Below, in pieces: positions 44,549 to 52,749 of a stretch of DNA of 64,000 nt. Source of the DNA: Runella limosa DSM 17973. GTDB lineage: Bacteria; Bacteroidota; Bacteroidia; Cytophagales; Spirosomataceae. The stretch is taken from the NCBI RefSeq assembly GCF_000482465.1, contig NZ_AXVJ01000061.1, positions 1 through 64,000 on the forward strand. The letters are read 5' to 3'. Made by a program: the position numbers and the translations under genes. Each line of letters starts with the position of its first letter. The stretch's first letter is position 1. The notes under the pieces were generated by a model. It saw only the letters and a program-made list of their open reading frames with translations, did not search any database and was not told the origin of the DNA.

Positions 44549-45106
44549 TTGAAGAAACTTATATCCACCGGTCTATTAATCGTACTGCTCTACCACATGT
44601 TTGGGCTGTCGGTGGCATTGCTGTGTTTTGAAGATGAATACCAAAACGCTTCTCCCGTCACCAAAAATGACCAATGGGATATAATTAAGATACCTCTTCA
44701 AGAATTGCCTTACGTTTCTTACCAAGAAATACCTGCCGAACAAGAGGGCTTAATTCGTAAAGACGGCGACTTTTATAACATTGTGAAGCAGTATCATAAA
44801 GACGATACACTTTACATTGTTCTCAAAACCAACCGCGATGCCCGCGAGCGTTTTACCGAACTTTCCAATCAAATTCAGGAGTCGTTGGATGCTACTTCTG
44901 AAGCGCCACTGAATCCTGTGAAAAAAACGATTGCGTTATTTTTAGGGTTATCCAAGTCGTACGTATCCAACGCAGAGTTGGTTTGGCCTCCGTTGCTATT
45001 GGCAGGTTTTTTACCTAAATCCGTCTATTACCTTTCTTCACAAATACCTTCTGACTCCTTTTTTTATCTTTTGTCGCCCCCTCCCGAGTTCGGTAAACTT
45101 GCGTAA
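44549..45106 (+). CDS. Small membrane-anchored protein, paralogue C, non-ATG start
   Basis: A 185-residue relative of the proteins at 20144 and 25271. The anchor KKLISTGLLIVLLYHMFG aligns one-for-one with paralogue A if the TTG at 44549 is used; a GTG at 44537 would add four residues. The core is DGDFYNIVKQYHKDDTLYIV and KTNRDARERFTELSNQIQ, and the tail is LSPPPEFGKLA. It precedes a FecA-like TonB receptor by 59 bases and follows the DUF3179 gene, with its own promoter. All three copies lack an ATG start. Function unknown. Confidence 0.78.
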   Translation: MKKLISTGLLIVLLYHMFGLSVALLCFEDEYQNASPVTKNDQWDIIKIPLQELPYVSYQEIPAEQEGLIRKDGDFYNIVKQYHKDDTLYIVLKTNRDARERFTELSNQIQESLDATSEAPLNPVKKTIALFLGLSKSYVSNAELVWPPLLLAGFLPKSVYYLSSQIPSDSFFYLLSPPPEFGKLA

Positions 45107-45165
45107 TTTATTGGCTTTGTAGCCAAATGAAAAAGTTTACTAACCAATTATTAGGGAGCTATTGA

Positions 45166-47352
45166 ATGATAAAAAATACATCATTCCTGTTGCTGGGGTT
45201 ATGCCTTGGCCTACAGGGTTATTCTCAAAAAACAAAGCCAGACACCACTCAAAACTTAAAAGAAGTAGAGGTTGTTGGGCTGCGAGAACGAATCCAAATC
45301 GAACGCTTACCTGATGTGCATCAAATGCTGATTGCCGCAGGAAAAAAAAGCGAAGTGATTCATTTGTTGGGACTAAATGCGAACATCGCCGAACGTAATC
45401 CTCGTCAACTTTTTGCCAAAATCCCTGGGATATTTGTCTATGACATGGACGGTTCGGGCAACCAAATAAACATTGCCACGCGGGGGCTTGACCCGCACCG
45501 AAGCTGGGAGTTTAATGTCCGTTACAATGGCGTCATTGGCAATACCGATATGTATGGCTACCCTGCCAGTCACTACAACCCGCCCGCCGAATCGTTTGAG
45601 CGGATTGAGGTTGTGCGCGGCACGGGCTCACTCCAATACGGAGCGCAGTTTGGCGGAATGGTCAATTATGTGAGCAAACAAGCCGATACTACCCGTAAGT
45701 TTGGGTTTGAGAATATCAGTTCGTTGGGCTCTTTTGGCTTGTTAAGTTCTTACAACGCCATTGGTGGGAAAGTAGGAAAGCTGACGTACTATGCGTATTA
45801 CCACCGTCGTAAGTCGGATGGGTACCGCCAGAATAGTCGCTCGGAATCGGAGTCGCAGTACGTTAGTTTGCAATACGATTTTACGCCAAAATTATCCTTA
45901 AAGGCAGAAGTAGGACATACCGATTATGTGTATCAAATTCCTGGACCATTGACCGATAGTATGTTTTTGGCTAACCCACGGATGTCCACTCGTTCGCGTA
46001 ATTATTACGAACCAGACATTTACTTGCCTTCACTTACGTTGCGTTGGGAAATTACGCCCCGCACGCGTTTGCAATGGGTAAACTCGATGGTGCTGGGTGC
46101 GAGAAACAGCGTGATGATTGATGCCTTTGCCACGGTCAAAGATGCCATCGAGCCAAGTACGTTGCAGTACAAAAATCGCCAAGTCGATGTTGATAAGTTC
46201 AACAGTTTTACGTCTGAACTAAAGCTGTCGCACGACTACCAAATCGGTAACATGAGCTCGGTGCTGGTTGCGGGAGTACAGGTGATGAACAACGACTTGA
46301 ACCGCAGACAAATGGGCAAAGGAACCACAGGCAGTGATTATGACCTGACGCTCGTAGGTACCGACGGCTGGGGACGTGACATGCACTTTAAAACGAAGAA
46401 CGTGGCAGTATTTGCCGAAAACTTATTGTATTTGACCCGCCGCTGGACGGTTTCCCCAAGCTTCCGTTTGGAGAGTGGTCAAACCGACTTTTCGGGATAC
46501 ATCCGCTACCTCAAACCTGAGGTTGTGCCTAATAGTATCCCGCACCGATTTCCGTTGTTTGGCGTCAGTACGCAGTATCGTCTAAACGAGCAAAATCGCA
46601 TTTATGCGGGCTGGTCGCAAGCGTATCGCCCCGTGATTTTGAAGGATATTATCCCAAGCTCCGTGTTGGAGCGGGCCGATAAAAACCTAAAAGATGCCCA
46701 AGGGTACAACCTGGAAGTAGGAATGAGCGGACGTACTGGAAAGCTACATTACGACATCACTGGTTTTGTACTAAGCTACAAAAATCGCCTTGGTAGCTTG
46801 ATTTTGAGTGACCCAGATGGTACGTCGTATATTTTCCGTACCAACATCGGCGACAACCTCAATAAGGGAGTAGAGATGTATGTGGAATACGAATTTTTAC
46901 GTACTCGCCGAACTCGTTTATCGGTATTTACATCTACCGCCTACATTGATGCTCGCTACGTAAAAGGCCAAGTGAGCAATGGAAAAGAAAACCAAAACAT
47001 TGTGGGCAATCGAGTAGAGTCGGTACCCCAGTGGACGAGCCGCAATGGGATAGAGTTCAACCACCGCTGGTTAAGCACTACGTTGTTGGGGAGCTATGTG
47101 TCAAAAACCTTTGCAGATGCCCTCAATACCGTTCAGCCGTCGGCCAACGGAGCGAAAGGAGTGGTTCCAAGTTATACCATTATTGACTGGAATTCCACCG
47201 TTCGAATCGGCGAACGATATACTGTACGGTTGAGTGTCAATAACCTATTAAATGAGTCATACTTCACAAAACGTCCAACCTTTTACCCAGGGCCAGGTAT
47301 TTGGCCTTCGGATGGTCGGAGTGTGGCGCTGTCGGTGGGGGTGAAATTGTAA
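45166..47352 (+). CDS. FecA-like TonB-dependent receptor
   Basis: A 728-residue outer-membrane receptor. Signal peptide (LLGLCLGLQGYSQ), no carboxypeptidase-like domain, then a plug starting LKEVEVVGLRERIQ with ATRGLDPHRSWEFNVRYNG and the plug motif FERIEVVRGTGSLQYGAQFG. The barrel ends SVGVKL. It resembles ferric-siderophore or ferric-dicitrate receptors; no sigma/anti-sigma pair is adjacent. It lies between small-paralogue C and haloperoxidase copy 4, so it is the third receptor-type gene beside a haloperoxidase. A role in metal, including vanadate, uptake is possible but inferred. Confidence 0.9.
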   Translation: MIKNTSFLLLGLCLGLQGYSQKTKPDTTQNLKEVEVVGLRERIQIERLPDVHQMLIAAGKKSEVIHLLGLNANIAERNPRQLFAKIPGIFVYDMDGSGNQINIATRGLDPHRSWEFNVRYNGVIGNTDMYGYPASHYNPPAESFERIEVVRGTGSLQYGAQFGGMVNYVSKQADTTRKFGFENISSLGSFGLLSSYNAIGGKVGKLTYYAYYHRRKSDGYRQNSRSESESQYVSLQYDFTPKLSLKAEVGHTDYVYQIPGPLTDSMFLANPRMSTRSRNYYEPDIYLPSLTLRWEITPRTRLQWVNSMVLGARNSVMIDAFATVKDAIEPSTLQYKNRQVDVDKFNSFTSELKLSHDYQIGNMSSVLVAGVQVMNNDLNRRQMGKGTTGSDYDLTLVGTDGWGRDMHFKTKNVAVFAENLLYLTRRWTVSPSFRLESGQTDFSGYIRYLKPEVVPNSIPHRFPLFGVSTQYRLNEQNRIYAGWSQAYRPVILKDIIPSSVLERADKNLKDAQGYNLEVGMSGRTGKLHYDITGFVLSYKNRLGSLILSDPDGTSYIFRTNIGDNLNKGVEMYVEYEFLRTRRTRLSVFTSTAYIDARYVKGQVSNGKENQNIVGNRVESVPQWTSRNGIEFNHRWLSTTLLGSYVSKTFADALNTVQPSANGAKGVVPSYTIIDWNSTVRIGERYTVRLSVNNLLNESYFTKRPTFYPGPGIWPSDGRSVALSVGVKL

Positions 47353-47374
47353 AGAGACAAGAATTAAACTGAGA

Positions 47375-47407
47375 AGACCTACCAAGTTTCTAAAACTTGG
47401 TAGGTCT
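47375..47407. repeat. Perfect palindrome between TonB receptor and haloperoxidase copy 4
   Basis: AGACCTACCAAGTTT and its perfect inverse AAACTTGGTAGGTCT around loop CTA, a 15-bp stem. Same architecture as the palindrome at 50777 (shared AAGTTT/AAACTT core). Confidence 0.8.
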
Positions 47408-47468
47408 AACAAGAACTTTAACTTAAAATAGATTTGCGAACTACACCAAATCCTTCTTTGTATTGATT

Positions 47469-48827
47469 ATGAAACGTTTACTATGCTTTGCGCTTTTTGT
47501 GGCTTTGTTGGCAGGATGTACAACTACGCCAGAGGTGGTAGAACCCGCCAAAACAAACAACGTGTCGGACTATTCGGCTGATTTTCTGCGTGAGTGGATG
47601 AAATTGGAGTGTCGAATTGTCAAAGAGACTGGGGGCTTTTTACCTCCGCAAGCGTCTCGGGCTTTTGGCTATGTGGGCATTACGGCCTACGAAGCTGTGT
47701 ACAGTGGAATCCCAAACGCGAAACCTCTGGCTGGTCAAATCAATCGCTTGATGCCAGCAACGATGCCCGTGCCTCTTCCGCTCAATGTGCGTTATCATTG
47801 GGGTGCGGTTGTCAATGCCGCCGTGGCTGACATGATGCGTAAAATGTTTGACAAAAAGCTGAGTGCCGACAACCTAGCAAAAATCAATCAGATGGAAGCC
47901 GATAACCTAGCCGCGTTTCTGAAAACAACTTCAAAGCTGCTGGTCGATGAGTCGGTAAAGCATGGGCGAGCCGTTTCGCAAGCTATTTATGAATATTCAC
48001 TCACCGATGGTGGACACGATTCGTACCTTAATCCCTTTTCAAGACCTTTTACGCCCGTAACTGGTGTTGACAAATGGGTGCCTACAGATGCCAATAATGC
48101 GACTCCTCTTGCTCCGTATTGGCAAAAATGCCGCCCGATTTTGGCTTCTGACATGACTTATGCCAATCCAGTAAAACCCATACCGTTTTCTACGGATAAG
48201 GGTTCGACATTTTATAATGAAGCACTGGCCGTGTATAATCAAGTGAAAAATAATACGGCTGAACAAGTGGAAATTACGAAGTTTTGGGCTGATGACCCGT
48301 TTGTCACTTGTACTCCAACGGGGCATACATTCAATATTTTAACCCAGTTGCTAGAAGAAACAAATGCGACCCTTGAAAAAGCAGTGGTAGGCTATGCCAT
48401 GTTGGGTATTGCCGAAATTGATGCCTTCATCGCTTGTTGGAAAGCCAAATATGATTATTCATTGATTCGCCCTGTATCCTACATTCAAAAGTACATTGAC
48501 CCCGCTTTTAAAACGGTGATTGGAACACCTGCCTTTCCTGCTTATACCTCTGGACACGCCACGGAAATTGGGGTTGGAGAGCGTATTTTTGTGAAGTTGT
48601 TTACCAGTGGTGATGGCAATTATAACTTTACTGACCGTTCTCAAGTGCAGCATGGTTTTCAGCCACGTAAATTCACAAACTTTGCTGCGATGTCCCAAGA
48701 ATGTGCCAATTCGCGTTTGTACGGCGGTATTCACTACGCAATGGACAACGAAAATGGTTTGTTGATGGGGCGTGGTATTGGTAACAACGTACTTAGTGCT
48801 ATCCAATGGCCACAAAATGTTAAATAA
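47469..48827 (+). CDS. Vanadium-dependent haloperoxidase/PAP2-superfamily lipoprotein (copy 4)
   Basis: A 452-residue lipoprotein (lipobox LLAGC). Intact site: K327-x6-R334-P (KYDYSLIRP), S361-G362-H363 (YTSGHATEIG) and R416-x5-H422 (SRLYGGIHYAMD). N-terminal FLPPQASRAFGYVGITAYE parallels copies 2 and 3. The ATG at 47469 is used; the upstream TTG is two codons earlier. It ends 13 bases before a small lipoprotein gene, which may be on the same transcript. It closes the accessory haloperoxidase region. Confidence 0.87.
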   Translation: MKRLLCFALFVALLAGCTTTPEVVEPAKTNNVSDYSADFLREWMKLECRIVKETGGFLPPQASRAFGYVGITAYEAVYSGIPNAKPLAGQINRLMPATMPVPLPLNVRYHWGAVVNAAVADMMRKMFDKKLSADNLAKINQMEADNLAAFLKTTSKLLVDESVKHGRAVSQAIYEYSLTDGGHDSYLNPFSRPFTPVTGVDKWVPTDANNATPLAPYWQKCRPILASDMTYANPVKPIPFSTDKGSTFYNEALAVYNQVKNNTAEQVEITKFWADDPFVTCTPTGHTFNILTQLLEETNATLEKAVVGYAMLGIAEIDAFIACWKAKYDYSLIRPVSYIQKYIDPAFKTVIGTPAFPAYTSGHATEIGVGERIFVKLFTSGDGNYNFTDRSQVQHGFQPRKFTNFAAMSQECANSRLYGGIHYAMDNENGLLMGRGIGNNVLSAIQWPQNVK

Positions 48828-48840
48828 TATTTTATGCCTA

Positions 48841-49236
48841 ATGAAGATGAAGAGACCGATAGGAGTGGGGGTAATGTTGGGTAGTATGTTGATGCTAGGT
48901 TGCCAAAAAAATAACCAAGCCCAACTGGAGAACGATGCTCAACTTATGGCCCAATTGGAGTGCCAAGCCCGCCAATTAAAAGAAGAACGCTTTAAAGCAG
49001 CCAACGATATTCGCTTTATGGAAGACTCGTTGGCAAAATATAAACTTCGACTGTCGCCCCAAAAAAGCGCAGAGATTGATTCGGTGAAAGAAAGCTATAC
49101 CATTCGGACGGGAGAATTGGCCGATAAAATCACGAAAACAATGGACAGCCTTTTTGCAACCACTTACCGTAGCCAAGAAGAACGTGAGCAACTTGACGAG
49201 GCGACGGAAAAAGTGTTGCAAAAGATTTGCCAGTAA
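48841..49236 (+). CDS. Small lipoprotein with coiled-coil helix
   Basis: A 131-residue predicted lipoprotein (lipobox SMLMLGC). The mature part is mostly charged helix (AQLMAQLECQARQLKEERFK, then DEATEKVLQKICQ), suggesting a coiled coil. No family recognised. The ATG at 48841 starts a good signal sequence, whereas the frame's earlier possible starts overlap haloperoxidase copy 4. A long hairpin terminator follows. Confidence 0.68.
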   Translation: MKMKRPIGVGVMLGSMLMLGCQKNNQAQLENDAQLMAQLECQARQLKEERFKAANDIRFMEDSLAKYKLRLSPQKSAEIDSVKESYTIRTGELADKITKTMDSLFATTYRSQEEREQLDEATEKVLQKICQ

Positions 49237-49252
49237 TGAGATTATCTTTTTA

Positions 49253-49292
49253 GGAGGGGTAAAGTTCATAATATCGTTAGCTTTACCCCTCC
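49253..49292 (+). terminator. Hairpin terminator
   Basis: GGAGGGGTAAAG and the inverse CTTTACCCCTCC form a perfect 12-bp stem around 16 bases, followed a few bases later by a T-rich stretch. Confidence 0.7.
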
Positions 49293-49377
49293 ACCTTGCT
49301 TTTTCTTTGTAATTAGGAATTAACTTGGAAAATGCTTTAAATTGCAAAGTGTTGTGAAATTTAAAGAAAAAATCACT

Positions 49378-50118
49378 GTGAATAAATACCTATATTTTGC
49401 TTGCTTTTTACTTTTGATAGCCTGTCAGAGTTGCCTTACTTTAGAAGAAAAAGTGGATTTTTATACTCCAACGAGTGGGCGAATGACACTTCAATTTGGT
49501 TTTTTTGAAGGAATAGAAAACCTTGATGGAGCTTTAGGTTCTAAGAAAGATAGTACAGCTTCTACGGGAAATACTATATCTAATGAAATAGATAAAACGG
49601 ATGACTCATTCATTAGTAAAGTTAAAAAGAGCCTATATAAATACTCGATTGAATGTGCGAAAATAGATGGAATCAGTGAAATAAAAATAGATACAACAGA
49701 ACTTAGATACAGAATAGGAATGGATTTTGAAAATATAAATGCTCTAAACCTTTCAATGAATAAGTTTATAGTAATAGCAGATGATATTTTTGATTTTGAT
49801 GATACATTAAAAGGGAGTAAACCTCAAGAAATAATAAAATTTTATAAAGTTGGTAACCAAATGACATACCGTTCGACAGAATCATTGTTGTCGTTCTTGA
49901 TTGATAGTAAAAAAATAAAGGAATCATCATTGTCTATGGGGGATGTTCTAATGAAAGATTCAAAATATACTGTTATGTTAAATTTTCCAGAGAAAATAAG
50001 TTCTGTAAAAAATAAACATTCAAAAATTTTATATGACTTTAAAGGAGTTTCTTGGGAAATAGGCTTGTTAGATGTGTTTAGACAAAAATCTGATATGTCT
50101 AATGAAATATATTATTAA
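49378..50118 (+). CDS. AT-rich lipoprotein gene, unknown function, GTG start
   Basis: A 246-residue predicted lipoprotein (CFLLLIAC lipobox) with no motif I recognise. The mature chain has a Ser/Asp/Lys-rich helical first half and a C-terminal segment KKIKESSLSMGDVLMKDSKY. The codons are visibly richer in A and T than neighbours (many AAA, ATA, GAT), suggesting recent acquisition. The start is GTG at 49378 (V/M-NKYLYFACFLL), because no ATG fits the signal sequence. It overlaps the upstream part of the next frame but not the proposed next gene. Confidence 0.6.
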   Translation: MNKYLYFACFLLLIACQSCLTLEEKVDFYTPTSGRMTLQFGFFEGIENLDGALGSKKDSTASTGNTISNEIDKTDDSFISKVKKSLYKYSIECAKIDGISEIKIDTTELRYRIGMDFENINALNLSMNKFIVIADDIFDFDDTLKGSKPQEIIKFYKVGNQMTYRSTESLLSFLIDSKKIKESSLSMGDVLMKDSKYTVMLNFPEKISSVKNKHSKILYDFKGVSWEIGLLDVFRQKSDMSNEIYY

Positions 50119-50152
50119 AACCGTACAAATAGTTTTACATATATTGATAAAA

Positions 50153-50764
50153 ATGAAAAAAAGAACTTTCAGTCTATTATTTATAGTATTTGGGTTGGCT
50201 CTTCAACGCTGTGCCGTCACGAAACAAATTTCGGAAGTAAAAACCCTTGGCGACTGCAAATACACTGTTGCGTCGGCCGATAACATTACGCTGGCAGGCG
50301 TGGATGTTAGAAGCCTACAAAATCTTGACTTGTCGCAGTCGCCAAGAATTGGGTTAGCGATATTGACAAAAGACGTCCCGCTCAACCTTCGCCTTAATCT
50401 TGATATTACGAACCCAACCAAAAATTTGGCAGGTATCAACCAGTTTGAATACAAGGTGTTTTTGTCAGAAAATGAGTTGTTTACTGGGCTATACGACCAA
50501 CGTATTGAAGTACAACCCAAAGGCGGAACCACCCGCGTTCCGATGCAATTGACCACCAACGCGTATCGGTTTATTACCGACAGCAAAGCCCGCGAAGCCA
50601 TCGTCAATATGATGCAAAATTTGTCGGGAAAAGCCAACACGACTCCTTCTAAGTTGACCATCAAACTACGCCCTACCTTGGGGATTGGTAACTCACAAAT
50701 CAATTATCCAGGCTATATCACCATCGAAAAAGAAGTAAATGCCAAAATGCTTTCGGTAGAATAG
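50153..50764 (+). CDS. LEA-14/WHy-like lipoprotein
   Basis: A 203-residue predicted lipoprotein (Cys of LALQRCAV). The mature domain is all beta and resembles the LEA type 2/WHy fold: NITLAGVDVRSLQNLDLSQ, then LDITNPTKNLAGINQFEYKV and TTRVPMQLTTNAYRF. Such domains occur in desiccation- or stress-related and secretion-associated proteins; here the role is unknown. ATG at 50153 is selected because the earlier in-frame starts lie within the preceding gene. Confidence 0.7.
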   Translation: MKKRTFSLLFIVFGLALQRCAVTKQISEVKTLGDCKYTVASADNITLAGVDVRSLQNLDLSQSPRIGLAILTKDVPLNLRLNLDITNPTKNLAGINQFEYKVFLSENELFTGLYDQRIEVQPKGGTTRVPMQLTTNAYRFITDSKAREAIVNMMQNLSGKANTTPSKLTIKLRPTLGIGNSQINYPGYITIEKEVNAKMLSVE

Positions 50765-50776
50765 TTTTGACTGTTC

Positions 50777-50808
50777 AGACTTTCCAAGTTTAAAAACTTG
50801 GAAAGTCT
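50777..50808. repeat. Perfect 15-bp palindrome
   Basis: AGACTTTCCAAGTTT and its inverse AAACTTGGAAAGTCT around AA. Near twin of the palindrome at 47375. It follows the stop of the LEA-like gene and could act as terminator. Confidence 0.8.
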
Positions 50809-50815
50809 TACATGC

Positions 50816-50863
50816 GTCGCTCGTCCCGACATCATGTCGGGACGGCTACGGCCTAAAGTCTCT
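50816..50863. repeat. 48-bp dispersed repeat, copy 1
   Basis: Contains the palindrome GTCCCGACATCATGTCGGGAC and continues GGCTACGGCCTAAAGTCTCT. A copy differing at one base lies at 51173-51220. Confidence 0.85.
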
Positions 50864-50898
50864 TCTACTCGTTGGCGGCGTTTGTAAATAATTCTCTC

Positions 50899-50930
50899 TT
50901 TGTCTTCATGGAAACAAAACCTTAATTTTG
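50899..50930 (+). promoter_or_regulatory. Bacteroidota-type promoter (TTTG-N20-TAATTTTG)
   Basis: TTTG at 50899-50902 and TAATTTTG at 50923-50930, 16 bases before the DUF433 gene start. Confidence 0.65.
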
Positions 50931-50946
50931 TGTAAAACAGAATCTC

Positions 50947-51213
50947 ATGGAAAATTTATTGAAAAGAATTACCATTAATGAAAATATTTGCAATGGTAAA
51001 CCAATAATAAGAGGGTATCGAATAACCGTAAAAACAATTTTGGAATATATCGCAGCAGGTGAAACGGTAGAAAATCTTTTAATGGCATATCCATTTCTTG
51101 AAAAGGAGGATATAGACGCTTGCTTGCAGTATGCAGTACGGGCAGTTGACAATGAAACTCACTTTTTTAAATGTCGCTCGTCCCGACATCATGTCGGGAC
51201 TGCTACGGCCTAA
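50947..51213 (+). CDS. DUF433-family protein, antitoxin-like, with replaced C-terminus
   Basis: An 88-residue protein whose first ~74 residues are a DUF433 HTH-like domain: ITINENICNGKPIIRGYRI, then ILEYIAAGETVENLLMAYP and DIDACLQYAVRAVDNE. DUF433 proteins are commonly paired with a PIN-like DUF5615 partner in a toxin-antitoxin-like arrangement. Here the C-terminal residues (CRSSRHHVGTATA) are encoded by the 48-bp repeat, and no intact partner gene follows. The module seems interrupted by the repeat and is probably orphaned. Short remnant frame MKLTFLNV at 51152 could be the start of the lost partner. Confidence 0.8.
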   Translation: MENLLKRITINENICNGKPIIRGYRITVKTILEYIAAGETVENLLMAYPFLEKEDIDACLQYAVRAVDNETHFFKCRSSRHHVGTATA

Positions 51214-51220
51214 AGTCTCT
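51173..51220. repeat. 48-bp dispersed repeat, copy 2, overlapping the DUF433 gene end
   Basis: Matches 50816-50863 in 47 of 48 positions (T instead of G at 51201). It supplies the last codons and the TAA stop of the DUF433 gene. Confidence 0.85.
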
Positions 51221-51256
51221 GACTTTGTTATGGAGTATATGGTTGATTATCAGGTT

Positions 51257-52249
51257 CTACATATCGGCAAACAGCCCTTGCTTTTCGCTCCAGCGTTGTG
51301 CCATGCCAATAAACCGTTTTAAATAATCTTCGCTAATAAAAAGGTTGCACCAGTCGTCGTAGCGCTGACATTGGATCCCTAAGTAAAACAACCAAATACA
51401 AACTGCAAGTGGCGGAATCAACGCTTTTTCTTCGTCAGATACAGGCTGTATCGCTTCATAACCCGCCCAAAAACGAGCTAGTTTTTCTTCGTAGCGATAG
51501 GTGTCAGGTTCAGTATTAAACAGTTGAATATTGTAGTAAGCCAAGTCGAGGCATTGCCAGCCATTTCCCGAAAAATCAAAATCAAAGAATGTCGCTTTCC
51601 CATCGGGAGCAATGTTCAAGTTATCAAACCAAATATCAAGGTGAACTACCCCCGCACGAATCGAAGCTGTGTCGGTTGAATCCAATACATCGGTTAGCAA
51701 AGGCACAATTCGCTCAATGTACTTCATAGTTTCCGAATCGGGAGAAAAATACGTTCGGATTCGTTCCAATGACTGTTTGAGCAATGTTTCGGAAGTGTAA
51801 GTAGGGCGTTGTAAGTCAAAGTTCTGTGTTGCTTTGTGAAAACGTGCCATTGCTTGTCCGATGGTGTAGCTGTGGTTGGGGCTAAAAAAACGAACCTTCT
51901 CACCTGCGGCAAACGAAAAAAGGACGCCGAAACGTAACCCTTCGTGAGCCTCAATTTCTTGGAGATATACCCCATTTTTGTCGGCAATCGGGTAGGAAAC
52001 AGGCACCTCCGATGCTTTTAAATGAAGTAACAAGCGAACTTCTTCCTCAATCTCCAACCGACTGCGCCACTGATAAAAGTATAACCGAAAAATGTACGAG
52101 TCAGTCGTTGTACGAAGTAAGTACGTATGATTGATACCCGTTTTGAGAATGCGCGCTTCGACTATGTCTAAAAATGGATACAAGGTTTGAAGGTACTCGG
52201 CCAATGGTGCGGCTTTCAATCGAGTATCGTAAACGGGTAAATGGGGCAT
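51257..52249 (-). CDS. Aminoglycoside-phosphotransferase-like kinase (APH/choline kinase fold)
   Basis: A 330-residue cytoplasmic kinase-like protein. The fold's catalytic loop is GVVHLDIWFDNLNI (H-x-D-x4-N) and the metal-binding FFDFDFSGNG follows it. The N-lobe has TYLLRTTTDSYIFRLYF. The family phosphorylates small alcohols such as choline, homoserine or aminoglycosides; the substrate here is unknown, with a homoserine-kinase/SrkA-like build. It stands alone, divergent from the VOC gene and convergent with the DUF433 gene. Confidence 0.85.
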   Translation of the reverse strand: MPHLPVYDTRLKAAPLAEYLQTLYPFLDIVEARILKTGINHTYLLRTTTDSYIFRLYFYQWRSRLEIEEEVRLLLHLKASEVPVSYPIADKNGVYLQEIEAHEGLRFGVLFSFAAGEKVRFFSPNHSYTIGQAMARFHKATQNFDLQRPTYTSETLLKQSLERIRTYFSPDSETMKYIERIVPLLTDVLDSTDTASIRAGVVHLDIWFDNLNIAPDGKATFFDFDFSGNGWQCLDLAYYNIQLFNTEPDTYRYEEKLARFWAGYEAIQPVSDEEKALIPPLAVCIWLFYLGIQCQRYDDWCNLFISEDYLKRFIGMAQRWSEKQGLFADM

Positions 52250-52314
52250 GGCTAAATTTTTTTAAATTTGAGCAATAGACAACCAAGGAGGTTTTAAACA
52301 AGGAAAATAACAAC

Positions 52315-52704
52315 ATGCTTTCACTTCAAAACATTCACCATGTAGCCATTATTTGTTCAAATTACGGGCGTTCAAAGTATTTTTATACCCAATTATTGGG
52401 GTTAAGGGTGGTCGCCGAAGTGTATCGTGCCGAACGAGATTCGTACAAACTTGATTTGGCCATCAATGACCACTACCAAATTGAATTGTTTTCATTTCCA
52501 AATCCTCCCGCGCGGGTTTCTCGCCCCGAAGCCGCTGGACTGCGGCATTTGGCTTTTAGTGTGGCAGATGTCTCGCAAGCACATGGCTATCTGACCGATA
52601 AAGGTGTTGAATGTGAAGCGATTCGGGTGGATGAGTTTACCCACAAGCGCTTTTTCTTTATCGCCGACCCTGATGACCTTCCGATTGAGTTCTATGAAAA
52701 CTAA
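52315..52704 (+). CDS. VOC/glyoxalase-family protein (GloA2/YaeR-like)
   Basis: A 129-residue single-domain protein with two beta-alpha-beta-beta-beta modules. The early LQNIHHVAIICSNYGRSKYF holds the first metal-site His. RHLAFSVADVSQAHGYL holds the second, and PDDLPIEFYEN ends in the conserved Glu. It resembles GloA2/YaeR-type members of unknown substrate. A candidate -7 box TAAATTTG lies at 52263. Confidence 0.87.
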   Translation: MLSLQNIHHVAIICSNYGRSKYFYTQLLGLRVVAEVYRAERDSYKLDLAINDHYQIELFSFPNPPARVSRPEAAGLRHLAFSVADVSQAHGYLTDKGVECEAIRVDEFTHKRFFFIADPDDLPIEFYEN

Positions 52705-52749
52705 TTTGGTCAAAACAAACAAATCCCGACGTCATTGGTGAGTTATTTG

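Noticed and set aside
51131-51322. 63-residue frame after DUF433 as an intact DUF5615 toxin
   Set aside because: Only the first few residues (MKLTFLNV) look partner-like; the rest reads through the 48-bp repeat and the antisense of the kinase gene.
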